A stretch of 64,000 nt of DNA from Sabethes cyaneus (lineage: Eukaryota > Arthropoda > Insecta > Diptera > Culicidae). The DNA lies in the NCBI RefSeq assembly GCF_943734655.1, contig NC_071355.1:195857939-195921938 (forward strand). Reading direction: 5' to 3'. The position numbers and the translations under genes were made by a program. The notes beneath the pieces are model-generated. The model ran no database searches. It was not told where the DNA came from and saw only the letters and a program-made list of their open reading frames with translations. The number at the start of each line of letters is the position of its first letter. Position 1 is the stretch's first letter. Positions 37,150 to 46,923 of the stretch are shown in pieces.

Positions 37150-37720
37150 TAAGCTTGGCCTCGTTTGTAGTTAAAATAACAAAAATTGTAACTAAATCTG
37201 CTCTAAGCATATCACAAATATATCAAATTATGATATAATTTGATCTAGTTTATATCAAGATGAGTTACAAAAATCAGTATTCTGTCCTGCTTTATAACCA
37301 AATTGTACCTAAAAATTAAAAAGAAGAAAACTTATCCAATTTAATTCCACTATGTATATTTTATTCACGACAGATACGTATTTCGCCTACGACTTGCAGG
37401 CTTCCTCAGTGTCTGTTTTCGAACAGTTCGAAGGAAGCCTGCAAGTCGTAGGCGAAATACGTATCTGTCGTGAATAAAATATACATAGTGGAATTAAATT
37501 GGATAAGTTTTCTTCTTTTTTAATTTTTCGGTTTCGTATTCTACTATGACGCTCCAAAAACTTCAGTCAACCAAATTGTAATAAAGTGTGTTATAAGTAA
37601 CAGAACGAAATAGAATCTTTGAAGAACATTTTGTGCGTCGCAAATTTTTCTATCCCATTCATAACAAAGTTTGATAGAAATATCAACTTGAGCTACTATT
37701 CTCTAATATTTTTGTTAGAA
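37150..37720 (+). repeat. Dispersed repeat, copy 2, split by hairpin insertion
   Basis: Collinear with 10331-10671 on both sides of the insertion at 37307-37568. Landmarks: AGTTAAAATAACAAAAATTG at 37170, ATGAGTTACAAAAATCAG at 37259, and GAGCTACTATTCTCTAA near 37692. Element class unknown. Confidence 0.7.
37307..37568. mobile_element. 262-bp near-perfect hairpin insertion with 12-bp TSD
   Basis: Arms 37308-37406 and 37432-37530 are inverted copies differing by about one substitution and one indel over 99 bases, around a 25-base loop with TTCGAA. A 38-base single-copy end (ending GCTCCAAAAACTTCAGTC) follows the right arm. AACCAAATTGTA at 37295-37306 recurs at 37569-37580 as the target duplication, and the paralogue at 10331 lacks the insertion. 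One arm matches the single-orientation copy at 45515-45620. No coding capacity. Confidence 0.9.
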
Positions 37721-38626
37721 TCATCTGTTCGGGAAAGGTTCCTTTCACCATCAGGTGGATTAAATCAGGTTTTAAAGAAGGTAACCTTATATATTGAAAC
37801 TAAAAACCAACCTTAGTATTTAAATGTCCCCCATTTTATTATGCATTCGATTTTTTTATAGGACGGGTAAAAGACACACTGTACTGTACATCTCATGTGA
37901 TCGTTAAAAACCTAAACGTTTATTTGAATGTTGCATTAGTATTGGTAATATATGTCAAATGGCAGAGCTTGCAAACATAAACACAGCTGATCCGCAGCCA
38001 ACCGCACCGACTACGAACATCCCGAAATATGGTTTATTTTCCTTATCAAGATATTCCGATTGATCTAAGATTTGCAGCAGCAATCCTATTGATCCTATGC
38101 ATTCAATAGGATGACTAATAAATCCATTTGCATTGAAGGCGAGTTTTTTATTGCTGGTCAGCTGTTAGTTTATTTACATTCGCTAAGCTTATCGATGCGG
38201 CAAAAATAGAAAGCTCTTTAAAAGCTCATTGATGTGGCGAAACTTGGAGACCGTGGTGCTGTTTTTTCGGAAAGCGCTAGTGCAACGAAATACGTGCGCA
38301 ACCAAATATCTATTAACCAATTCCAGATTATACGTTTTATGAACACGTATTGATCTATATGATCCGTTGAATTTATTTTCCATTAGCAATTATGTTTTGC
38401 TGAGTGTTTGTTGATATATACCGGGTCGATAAATGATATGACAAGAGTTAAGAAATTCTAACAGCACTGGGAGCACTGATTACGTGCTCTGCCAATACAT
38501 ATGCATTTTTAAGGCACAAAACAATACTTGCATCGAACGGTAGCCATTCATCCAGCCATCTTTGAGCCATTTTCGGTTTCCCCTTAAATATTCTATCTCA
38601 TTTAATTTCATTTTTTAAGTTTATAT
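37721..38626. other. Spacer, nothing recognised
   Basis: No supported feature. Confidence 0.4.
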
Positions 38627-38635
38627 AGGGGTCAT

Positions 38636-38960
38636 TCGCTCTCAAGTGATCTTACCCGTTGTAATGGACCACCTTCGATTTCAACCAAATTTGGTATAAT
38701 TGCTCATTCCGACCCCACATTCAATTTCCCAAAGTTTTGTACAGATTGATTAATTCCCCTTGCAGTGTCGCTTCTCTATTTTTCTCAGATTTTCGAAAAA
38801 AAAACTCATTTTCCACTGCATTTCACTGCAAGGGGGAATTGATTAATCCGTACAAAACTTCGGGAAATTGAATGTGGTGTTGGAATGAGAAATTATACCA
38901 AATTTGGTTGAAATCGGAGGTGGTCCATTACTACCAATAAGACCACTTGAGAGGGAATAC
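38636..38960. mobile_element. 325-bp foldback MITE with 9-bp TSD
   Basis: Arms of about 140 bp (38636-38775 and 38815-38960) are inverted copies: CTCTCAAGTGATCTTA pairs with TAAGACCACTTGAGAG, and AAGGGGGAATTGATTAATC near the centre pairs with GATTAATTCCCCTTG. AGGGGTCAT at 38627-38635 and 38961-38969 is a 9-bp direct repeat. A 9-bp duplication and long arms suit Mutator-type foldback elements; that class is inference. Confidence 0.85.
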
Positions 38961-38969
38961 AGGGGTCAT

Positions 38970-41900
38970 AAACTTAAAAATAGAAGTTTTCGAAAATCCC
39001 AAGATAAAATATTTTAAGACCTCCTTTAAATTCATTGTTTTGATTAATACTAACAGCATGTGAAGAAAAATCTGAGGTGCATGAAAGTGAAATAATAAGA
39101 TCCTTCGGACATAGCGTGGCACGTCTTTTTGGAATTCCTCATATCGGATAAAGCCTAGAGCGCCAATGATGGTAGCGTATTTTATTATTTCTTGAGGGGA
39201 AAAGTGGGAATCTTGAAACCAAATGAATATAATTTTTTATATTAGTCTAAAGTGAGATGTTTTGAATTTTTGAAAATTTGCGGAATCAAAAACAAGTTTT
39301 ATCGTGAAAAATATTTTAAGTCAGTCAAAACATGGTAGTAAAACTACTATGCCCCCTTAACCACACTTCTTTTACACTGAATTGCTCCTGCAGATATGCA
39401 TTTGAATGAATAAGTTACACACTGAGGTTTGAAAGTATTCATATATCTGGACTCGATTTGCACAATATACTCTACAATGATATAAATAATTGAAATTGTT
39501 CAACGGGTGACCGGTCATGGAAATTGATTTATTTACACAATAGTAGATAAACTCAATAAAATAATTCCATGTTTAAGGAATGCCCACATCAATTCATTAC
39601 AGTGTCATAATTATAAATCGAATAACTTATCGAAATGAAAACTACAATATTAAAGTTTCCTGCAGTAAATATGTTCATGTAGTAATAGAGAAACATAAAA
39701 ATCTAATATTCTGTAAAATTTTAAACGCTCTAAGCTTAACTCATCGTTATTAGATAGAGACTGCTTTCCCAATTGATAAAGGTACGTATAGGAAACAAAT
39801 GCTGACTTAAATCAGACATATTTGTCGTCCTCAATCATCTATCTTACAGAGATTGTATTATTATGATTATAGTATCGACAAGGGTTGTATGTTTACGTTT
39901 TGATTCATATTATTATAACTATAATATTTTTACTGAAACAGGACCGGACCGCTATTACCTATCTATATTTTTTGATAGCCAACTGCACGTCATATTGCTA
40001 TAGTCGGACGGAGCACTCTACCCGTTAACAAGCTTTGCATAAGGAAAGGCGTTTACAATCAGACGGTCACTAACGACCGCGTGTGTATAGATGGACAGGA
40101 TTGAATAGAGAAGTAAGTGAATGTAAGTTTTATTTTCAAAACCCGCGATAGATTTTCACGGAGTAGCGAATACTAGTGTCGCCTGTCGCAATTTTAAATC
40201 TGTAATGATTCATTACTAATGATCAATTACGAAAACCATATTTCTATTTCGATAGTTATCATTAGGAATGTGGGAATGTATGGCTCACTCAACTTATTCA
40301 TTTCGTCCTCCACGTACAAATTCTCAAATTCTTTACTTTTAGATTTTCAAAGAATATAATTTTTTACTTCAAACGTCTCTAAATCAAATTTAAATGGAAA
40401 AATTTCTCGCTTACTCGTGCTAAAGAGCATCAGCTTGAACAAAACTATTCAGAAGTATAGTACCAAATATTACAAAATTAAACAAAGCTTTATGTACGAA
40501 AATTCAACTGCATTGCATTTAGTTTGATAGCTCATATCGATTTGATTTTATGCTTGCCGGCATAAAATTGCACTTTAAGCTTTCCAAAACTTTAATCTGG
40601 AGTCTCCAAAACAAGCAAAGCATTTCATTTTTAGATTACTTAGAAAACATAATAACTCAAAGGAAACAATTGATCTAATTAAAATTTTGCTTTTTAAACT
40701 GTCAAAAACCAATGGATTAATTTTAAAGTAGATTTAATATAAGTTAAGTTTAATCAGCATGTAAATTTTCACATCAATTAGCCTTTGAATTTAAAGTCTA
40801 GCAAAAGAATTCAATATACGGTCAGTCCACAATCATGAGTCACACATAATTAGGGGTCATTTTAGCTTTATCTGCCGATTAATGCGTGAATATTGATTTC
40901 GGTATGACATAAAATATTTGCTAAAAACTTGGTGAAACTGAAATCAATTTACATAGTAAAAATGCTTGCTAATTGTGTCCCGTAACACTGGAATGGGTCA
41001 TTTGAATACATAACTAAATTATACCCTTCATATGAAGTACGAAATAATTTGACCTGTATAAGTCGATATCAAAAATGATAAAAATAAGTTTGACTTTCTA
41101 ACTTTAAATGTTTTATCGAATATTGAATATGTTTTGTACGGCAACTACCTGAAACACACCTGTGATACGCCAATATTCAGGCTTGAAACGTTTTCAAGCT
41201 TGACCCATGTCAAACCTTTCAAGTATCTGAGCGGTGAAATATGCCTTCACAAGACAGGTTAGAGCAGACCAATTTTGATCCCTCTTTAATTTTGACTTCA
41301 AAATTTTGAACTTCACACATGCTGGTAGCTGCTGCTGGCAAAAAAGGTGTTGCTCCCACTGCTGCTATTAGGTATAACAAATGAGTGATCTTTTAGAGAT
41401 TGCATAACACGCATATAAGAAGCAGAAGTATAAGGTATTGCATCATAGTAAGAAGAATCATCATACATAGTTTAGGCTACGAGTGAAGGAGAGTTATTGA
41501 TCAAATTTTTACATTTATCCATGACACGCAGGACTGTGATAATATAATTATGCTCTTTGAGGAGACTTTGACTTTTCTGGTTTTAAAAAGTATGTATTAA
41601 TCTTTTTATTACACGATCTCTCGATGGAATGGTTCGGTGAATTTTGTTCTCTACAAGAACCCAACCGATATTAGAGAAAATAAAGGTGGCTGACCAAATT
41701 CGAAGCGAACGCTTGAAAAATTGCCAAACCCCAGGACCGAATGTAATGGCAACGGTTACTTAATACATAATATGAGCTATTAAGGATCATTGTGCTGAAA
41801 GAAACAGTATACTATAATTTTCTATTATAAATCAAGTCTAATGTGCAGTGATGATTGATGATGATTATGATGATTTGATGATGATTATAGAGTAATGATC

Positions 41901-42395
41901 GTTTACAAGCCCGAAGCCAGGATGTACTGTCAGGAGGGAACAAGCTATTATCTACAAAAATAAAAGAATATTGTTGAAAGTTGTAATTACGAACATAATA
42001 TTACTTGTTGTATTTTCGTGCGTTGCTACGCGTCCAACTTCAAGCAAAGAAGGTACCTTCTGAAGTAGCCTTCGATAACTCAGTTTTATTTAAGCATTTG
42101 GTTGAATCAAACTTGCACACAACACTTGGACGTCGGACGCCGTGGCAACCTGGGCCTTCCCGGTCTGCAATGCGTCTGCACTGCATTACTACCACAGAGA
42201 ATAACATAGACTAACAGGCAATGAACGAGAAGTGTGCAAAAATGTTTTCATGTAGTGACTGAGTAATCTCTCGATGGAGCACCCTTTCAGCAATAACCGG
42301 CAAACTTATACATGACTTCACTGCCATCGCCTATATATAGGCGATGTAGCTCCAGCACAAAGTAATATTAATAAAGGAACATTCATATATTTTAC
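38970..42395. other. 3.4-kb AT-rich region, nothing recognised
   Basis: Only a GAT/GATT-rich simple-sequence patch at about 41848-41890 stands out. No gene, splice-bounded frame or transposon end was seen. Confidence 0.45.
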
Positions 42396-42565
42396 TCTCT
42401 CTTTCTCTCTTCTCTCTCCTTTGTTTCATTCCTTCTCTCTCTATCTCTTCTTTCTATCATTCCTTCTCTCTCTATCTCTTCTTTCTACCATTCCTTCTCT
42501 CTCTCTATTTCTTCTTCCTATCATTCTTTCTCTCTTTATTTTTATCTCTTTCTTTCTCTATTTGC
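42396..42565 (+). repeat. CT-rich tandem repeat (~34-bp units)
   Basis: Pyrimidine-rich sequence with three to four units of a CATTCCTTCTCTCTCTATCT-type motif. The resulting Leu/Ser/Phe-rich frame (42421-42654) is an artefact of the repeat. It abuts the LINE fragment that follows. Confidence 0.85.
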
Positions 42566-42571
42566 ATATTC

Positions 42572-43065
42572 AAGCAGGAAATCGAACCTATTTTGCTCTT
42601 CATCAAGACGCTACGATAAAAAAATACAAGGCTTATGCTACCGTGCGAAGTTAACAACGCACACAACCATTATAAAACTGGCAGTACTTTATGGATGTGA
42701 AGCCACTACGTTGCTCACTGAAGACATGTGCGCCCACGCGAAGAGTACTGCAGACGATCTTTGATGAGGTACAAAACTAAAAACGGAGTGTGGTGGACGA
42801 GGATTACGAGCTCTAGCCACTGCTTGAGACAATTCCACCGTACACCCGACGAAAGTTGGGAGATTATGGTGAGTGGGACACATCACAAGGATGCCGAATG
42901 ATAGTGTGGTAAATACCGTGCTCTTCAAAAGTCACACCGGCTCCAGAAACGAATGGGCCAAGGCGACTTGCAACTTCTGAGATGTCTGCGAAGTTGGTAG
43001 GACTGCTTGAAGTAGCACGAATTACTCTGGCGCTGCGTTGAATGACGACGGCAATCCACCCTAAC
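42572..43065 (+). mobile_element. RTE-like LINE 3' fragment
   Basis: Reads IQAGNRTYFALHQDAT at the start, then ILAVLYGCEATTLLTED near 42676-42725, a decayed RRVLQTIFDEVQN and KLGDYGEWDTSQG (frameshifted WAGHIARMP) and finishes near AVEALLE-type sequence at about 43045. These are the family C-terminal blocks in order. Several frameshifts; 5' end replaced by the CT-rich repeat. Confidence 0.8.
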
Positions 43066-43978
43066 ATTCGTTTTTATTCCCTAATTTCCCACAATGCATG
43101 AGAAACAAAGTGTTTTTTCTTTATTTGGACCTCTCTCCCTTGACGAGGCCCACCTGTTCAGGGCCGGCGCTAGCGAATTTGTCGCTAAATGGCGCCCCCA
43201 GAACAAACGAAAAACAGCCGGCGTTGCTGTGTGCAGACATTTTACTACCTACACACTCGCAAACGCACAGTCTCGTAACGTTTTTCTGCATAAGCGCTCA
43301 CGAGGCATACAACTTGTGAGCAGCCAGCTGCCCGTGAGGGCTACCGGCACACTGGGATACAGATGTTGCATTACTTTTTGTTTTCTTCTTCATCTTACGC
43401 CCTCGATTTTACACGCGGGCGGGAGTGCGAGTCCTCGCGAGTGATCAATATCAGTTGCTCAGGCTGTAATGACGTGCGAGAGCGATGACCATGACTGTAA
43501 GCTAAATACACACTCGCAAAAGTCGTTGCAGTGCTTGAATAAACAAGAGCGGGAGTCCGAAAGGAATGCTTATGTCGGCTTATTCATTAGAATGAGTACG
43601 CGTGTGTGAGAAGATTAGCACACACGAGTGTGGGCTTCGCAATGCTGCACAGTCCAGTGGTTGGAAAAAACCTGGCCAAAATCGACAGTTATCACACATG
43701 ACATATTCTGACATAATTACACGTAGAATAAGTTATTTTATCATATGCTGTAATATCAACTATCGTTAATGTAGATTGGCGTACTGTCAAACGTCAGTGT
43801 ATGAGAGACTCTTTGCTAGTGCGACTTGCATACGTTTTGTGGCTCTTGGCAATAACGCATGTGGTTCGTTATCGCATTATCAAATAACAATCAACCGAAA
43901 TGGATAACATTTCTGAAGGTATGTACTGCATTAACGTTATATGCGAATTCAGTTTTTTTCGTTATATATACTTAACAA

Positions 43979-44065
43979 CCCAAGCAACAATGTGAGTTTT
44001 ATTGTGCTCTTATGATGGTCTTTAAGACCAATTTTGGTCTAATAAAACCCAAATTGTTACTTGGG
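43979..44065. mobile_element. 87-bp MITE, CCCAAG ends
   Basis: CCCAAGCAACAAT at the left pairs with ATTGTTACTTGGG at the right, and an inner TTTTATT/AATAAAA pair extends the stem. A partial relative (CCAAGCAATAAT then TTTTATTGCA) occurs at 58766-58795. Target duplication not clear. Confidence 0.6.
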
Positions 44066-44374
44066 AATGCTTAAAGTTTCCTTCGCAAATGCTAGTTTTT
44101 TCAATCAGCGCGCGCAATGAAATTGGCATTTACTTTATATACCGCGAGGTGCCGTCGAATGTTGTATAGTTTTGTGAGCGTCAGATTGTGATGGTTCGAA
44201 GGGCATGTAGCTTTTTTGCAACTATTTGTAACTCCACGAGAAAATGGAGATTTAGTGTTGACGCGCACCTATAGGCGAAATCGGACGGGAGAGATTTTGA
44301 TGCTCTAAACAACCTGTGCTTGTGTTTAGCTTGTTTTTGCTATTATCCTGTTCTTTACAAATGAATCATTTATG

Positions 44375-44615
44375 CACTCAAAAAAATCGACACGTCGCAT
44401 CCACGTGAAAAATCATGTAAACTTCTGTACAGCAACTTACGTGAACTTCATGTACTAGTTAATGGGAAAGTTGATAAAATCTACCAGGATCGCACGTAAA
44501 CTGGTTAGTATGAGTGCGAGTTGCCAATAATTCACGTGAAAATTACATGAAAAGTGTGCTGGACGAGAATTACGTATGTTTTCACGTAAACTTGACGTGC
44601 TGATTTTTTTGAGTG
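44375..44615. mobile_element. 241-bp MITE, copy 1
   Basis: Ends CACTCAAAAAAATCGACACG and, reverse-complemented, CACTCAAAAAAATCAGCACG. The body carries several CACGTAAACTTnnCGTG-like repeats. The copy at 52297-52537 has the same length and is about 90 percent identical by eye. Flanking TG dinucleotides may be a mutated TA duplication. Confidence 0.85.
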
Positions 44616-44619
44616 TGGT

Positions 44620-44740
44620 GCAGAGCAAAGCCTAGGGGATACCCTTCTTTATCGACAGACTTCGCGAGTACAAGACAATTACGAGGCTAGCTCAAGGATC
44701 CTATCGACTCCAACAGCACCTGATCGTTCTTAATGTGACA
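44620..44740 (-). mobile_element. SINE fragment, body only
   Basis: GCAAAGCCTAGG near 44627, CGACAGACTTCGCGA, ACAAGACAATTACGAGG and ATCCTATCGACTCCAACAG follow the order of the 36398-36625 SINE body. The tRNA-like head is gone, and the piece abuts the 241-bp MITE. Confidence 0.6.
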
Positions 44741-45514
44741 GATTATTAATAATAACTCTTACGATTCATTTTATAATTCTGCAAATTAACGAATGGATGA
44801 AGGTAACTGGCAGCAGTGTCTTCAAAAGGAGAAATTGAGGCAGACGGGCCACATTATTATTTGCCGAATCAAGTGAACGCTCAAAATGTTGAAAAGAAAA
44901 CGGTTGAAACCTGGAAATTACAGATACAAACATGCATAAGCATTCAAACACGCTTATTGATCACTCGAAACCAGGGATGGGTAATTCTAATGACGGAAAT
45001 ACTGCAAGACGTTTTATTGAATATTGGAAAGTGTCCACACAAATTCTGGAGCTTGGGAGTCGCGCAACATGAGTATAAAGCATCAAGGAAATATACGAGT
45101 GAGAAGATAATGGAACATATTTTTTGAAGAATGATTGCTTGCAATCGCGTTGTTGCGCTACACAACATTGAATGACACTGACAGCGATAAAATCGGCGAC
45201 GGTGATGAAAATAGCAGCGATGATCATTCCGATAAATATTTTTTTTTAAAGTAATGTTGCATAACCTAATAGAATACAGAATTTTGAGATTTTAATAGGG
45301 TAAATAAGGCGATTTTAAATTTGATTTGAAAAAGGGACCTTAAAACGTGCTGAGCCGGATATAAACTAAAAAGGACTAAAAGATTCAAAAGTGGTCCACC
45401 ATATTGGTCAGCCATTTTACATTTTGAGTTTTATTGTTGAACTCAACGACCTGAAAGTCACCTTTAGATGAAATTTACATCAAAAACTTTACAATTTAAC
45501 AAAAAAATCTGTGT

Positions 45515-45670
45515 CTCTACGAAAACAGACACTGAGGAAGCCTGCAAGTCGTAGGTGAAATACGTATCTGTCAAGAATAAAATAAAAATAGTAGAATTAA
45601 ATTGGATAAGTTTTCTTTTTATTTAATTTCCAGGTAAATTTGATAAGTTTTCTTTTTTTATTTAATTTTA
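45515..45670 (+). repeat. Single-orientation copy of the hairpin family
   Basis: CGAAAACAGACACTGAGGAA, then CCTGCAAGTCGTAGG and ATTAAATTGGATAAGTTTTC follow the order of one hairpin arm plus loop at 37307-37568. A TAAGTTTTCTTTTT(T)ATTTAATTT segment is then repeated once in tandem. It shows what the repeat looks like without the inverted duplication. Confidence 0.75.
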
Positions 45671-45699
45671 GATGGATTCACCAACATTTTCGGCCAACA

Positions 45700-45895
45700 T
45701 GTTCGAACGTGTATGAGGGTCTTTAGGAATAGAGACCTAACTTACTAGATGTCTCGACCAGGTTGTAGCAGATTTGCTTGTGTCGAAATAGACAACGAAT
45801 TGGCGGCAAATAGCCCAGGACCCAATACAGCGTAGAGTAACTCTAGATACACCACTTGTCATCCCGGTTTTATGCTGCTAAAGGAGAAGGAAGAA
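45700..45895 (+). mobile_element. RTE-like LINE 3' end scrap
   Basis: Frameshifted translation gives a block resembling ARWLDQVVADL, then TTNWRQIAQD and RVTLDTP, the last residues of the family, and the copy stops at a short GAAG-rich run near 45880-45895. Nested within the hAT-like element. Confidence 0.7.
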
Positions 45896-46129
45896 AGTTT
45901 TATATTAACCACTTATTTATTTATTGCTACAGTTATTTTTTAATGTAGGCGAAATGGCGCCCCCTTGAGGTGGCGCTCCAAGCAGCTGCTTGTTTTGCTT
46001 AAGGAAAGCGCCGGCCCGGCACCTGTTCCTTCTGTTGATTCTCTTATGTCAAGCAATACGTATGTTGATGAAGAACGGTCCTGGCATTCCAGAGTTATGG
46101 TGGAACATGCATGTGTATTTTCTTCGCAG

Positions 46130-46295
46130 GAGACCTTTCAGGCTCTGTCAATGTCCTTGTACGTTCAGGAACCGAAAAACTTTTGTACTCATTTAAAGAG
46201 AAATCTTCCGTACAAAAGTGTCCGTCCGCCTTAATGGAATCACTCGAGCAGGTCCTTATTGGAAAATTTCTTATTCCAAACCGCCGAATACTGGG
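46130..46295 (+). CDS. Candidate internal exon of an unidentified gene
   Basis: A good 3' splice signal (TATTTTCTTCGCAG|GA) precedes 166 bases that stay open in one frame and end at GG|GTAAGC. The frame codes GDLSGSVNVLVRSGTEKLLY..., later CPSALMESLEQVLIGKFLIP and NRRILG, a mixed hydrophobic/charged composition unlike the AT-driven frames around it. It begins with two bases of a split codon and ends with two bases of one, and joins in frame to the candidate exon at 46814. I recognise no family. The intron upstream carries the hAT-like insertion. No neighbouring exons beyond this pair were found, so it could be chance or a relic. Confidence 0.35.
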
Positions 46296-46813
46296 GTAAG
46301 CTTATAAATATATTTGCTGTTTGATTTCACGAAAGCTAGTACTGACAATTGTCTGCTGTCAGTTATTTATTTATTGATTCATTTTACTCTGTTCAGGTTC
46401 TGTAGTGCATAAATGCTGGTAATTCACATTTTTTCGCTAGAAATTATATGGCAATTACAAGAAAAAAAAATATATGAAAAGTTTCGCCTATCTTGCAAAG
46501 CTAATCACACTTTAGCAATAACAAAAATTAGTTACCTAACACGTACTAAGTAATGGATCGACTGCAGACATTGCATCACTCATCAGTTCTGCTGATATAT
46601 TAACATCATTTAAAGAATGCAAATGATTCCAAATTGAAAAAAAAATGTTTCTAAAAACGATAAAAGTCAAGTAACGATCTTAAATTGCACATATCGTTGC
46701 TTGCAGAGCCCTACAGGTTTTTAAAGGCCGTAAAAGTCCACAATGATTTTAAATCAGTATTATGCAATAATTTTTTAAAGATTTAACTGCTTACTTACAA
46801 CATTTGCTTACAG

Positions 46814-46923
46814 TTGCAGTAATGTCTTGACCCAAATAGTTTCCCATATCTCAGCACCTTTACAGCTAGCGTTCAAGTTTTTTTCCACAGATCGAATGCC
46901 CGCAACCAACCCAATAAAAACAA
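46814..46923 (+). CDS. Candidate next exon of the same unidentified gene
   Basis: Preceded by CATTTGCTTACAG and followed by AACAA|GTAAGT, a near-consensus donor. The first base completes the codon left open by the exon at 46295, after which 36 codons are open: CSNVLTQIVSHISAP, LQLAFKFFSTDR, MPATNPIKT. The implied intron is 518 bases. Phase agreement and two good splice sites support it, but the lack of homology and of further exons keeps confidence low. Confidence 0.32.

Larger units (their letters stand above)
43159..46019. mobile_element. hAT-like element, 2.86 kb, with nested insertions
   Basis: CACCTGTT at 43151-43158 recurs at 46020-46027, an 8-bp target duplication as made by hAT elements. 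The ends are CAGGGCCGGCGCT and, reverse-complemented, CCGGGCCGGCGCT (12 of 13 identical). An AAATGGCGCCCCC block lies near both ends. No hAT transposase was recognised; the interior is filled with younger units: an 87-bp MITE (43979-44065), a 241-bp MITE (44375-44615), a SINE piece, a hairpin-family half copy and a LINE 3' end. It is probably a small non-autonomous element swollen by insertions. Confidence 0.78.

Noticed and set aside
43094..43444. 116-codon plus-strand frame
   Set aside because: It crosses the exact left border of the hAT-like insertion at 43159, so it cannot be an intact gene.
45965..46234. 89-codon plus-strand frame
   Set aside because: It runs through the right end of the hAT-like element and then out of frame with the candidate exon.
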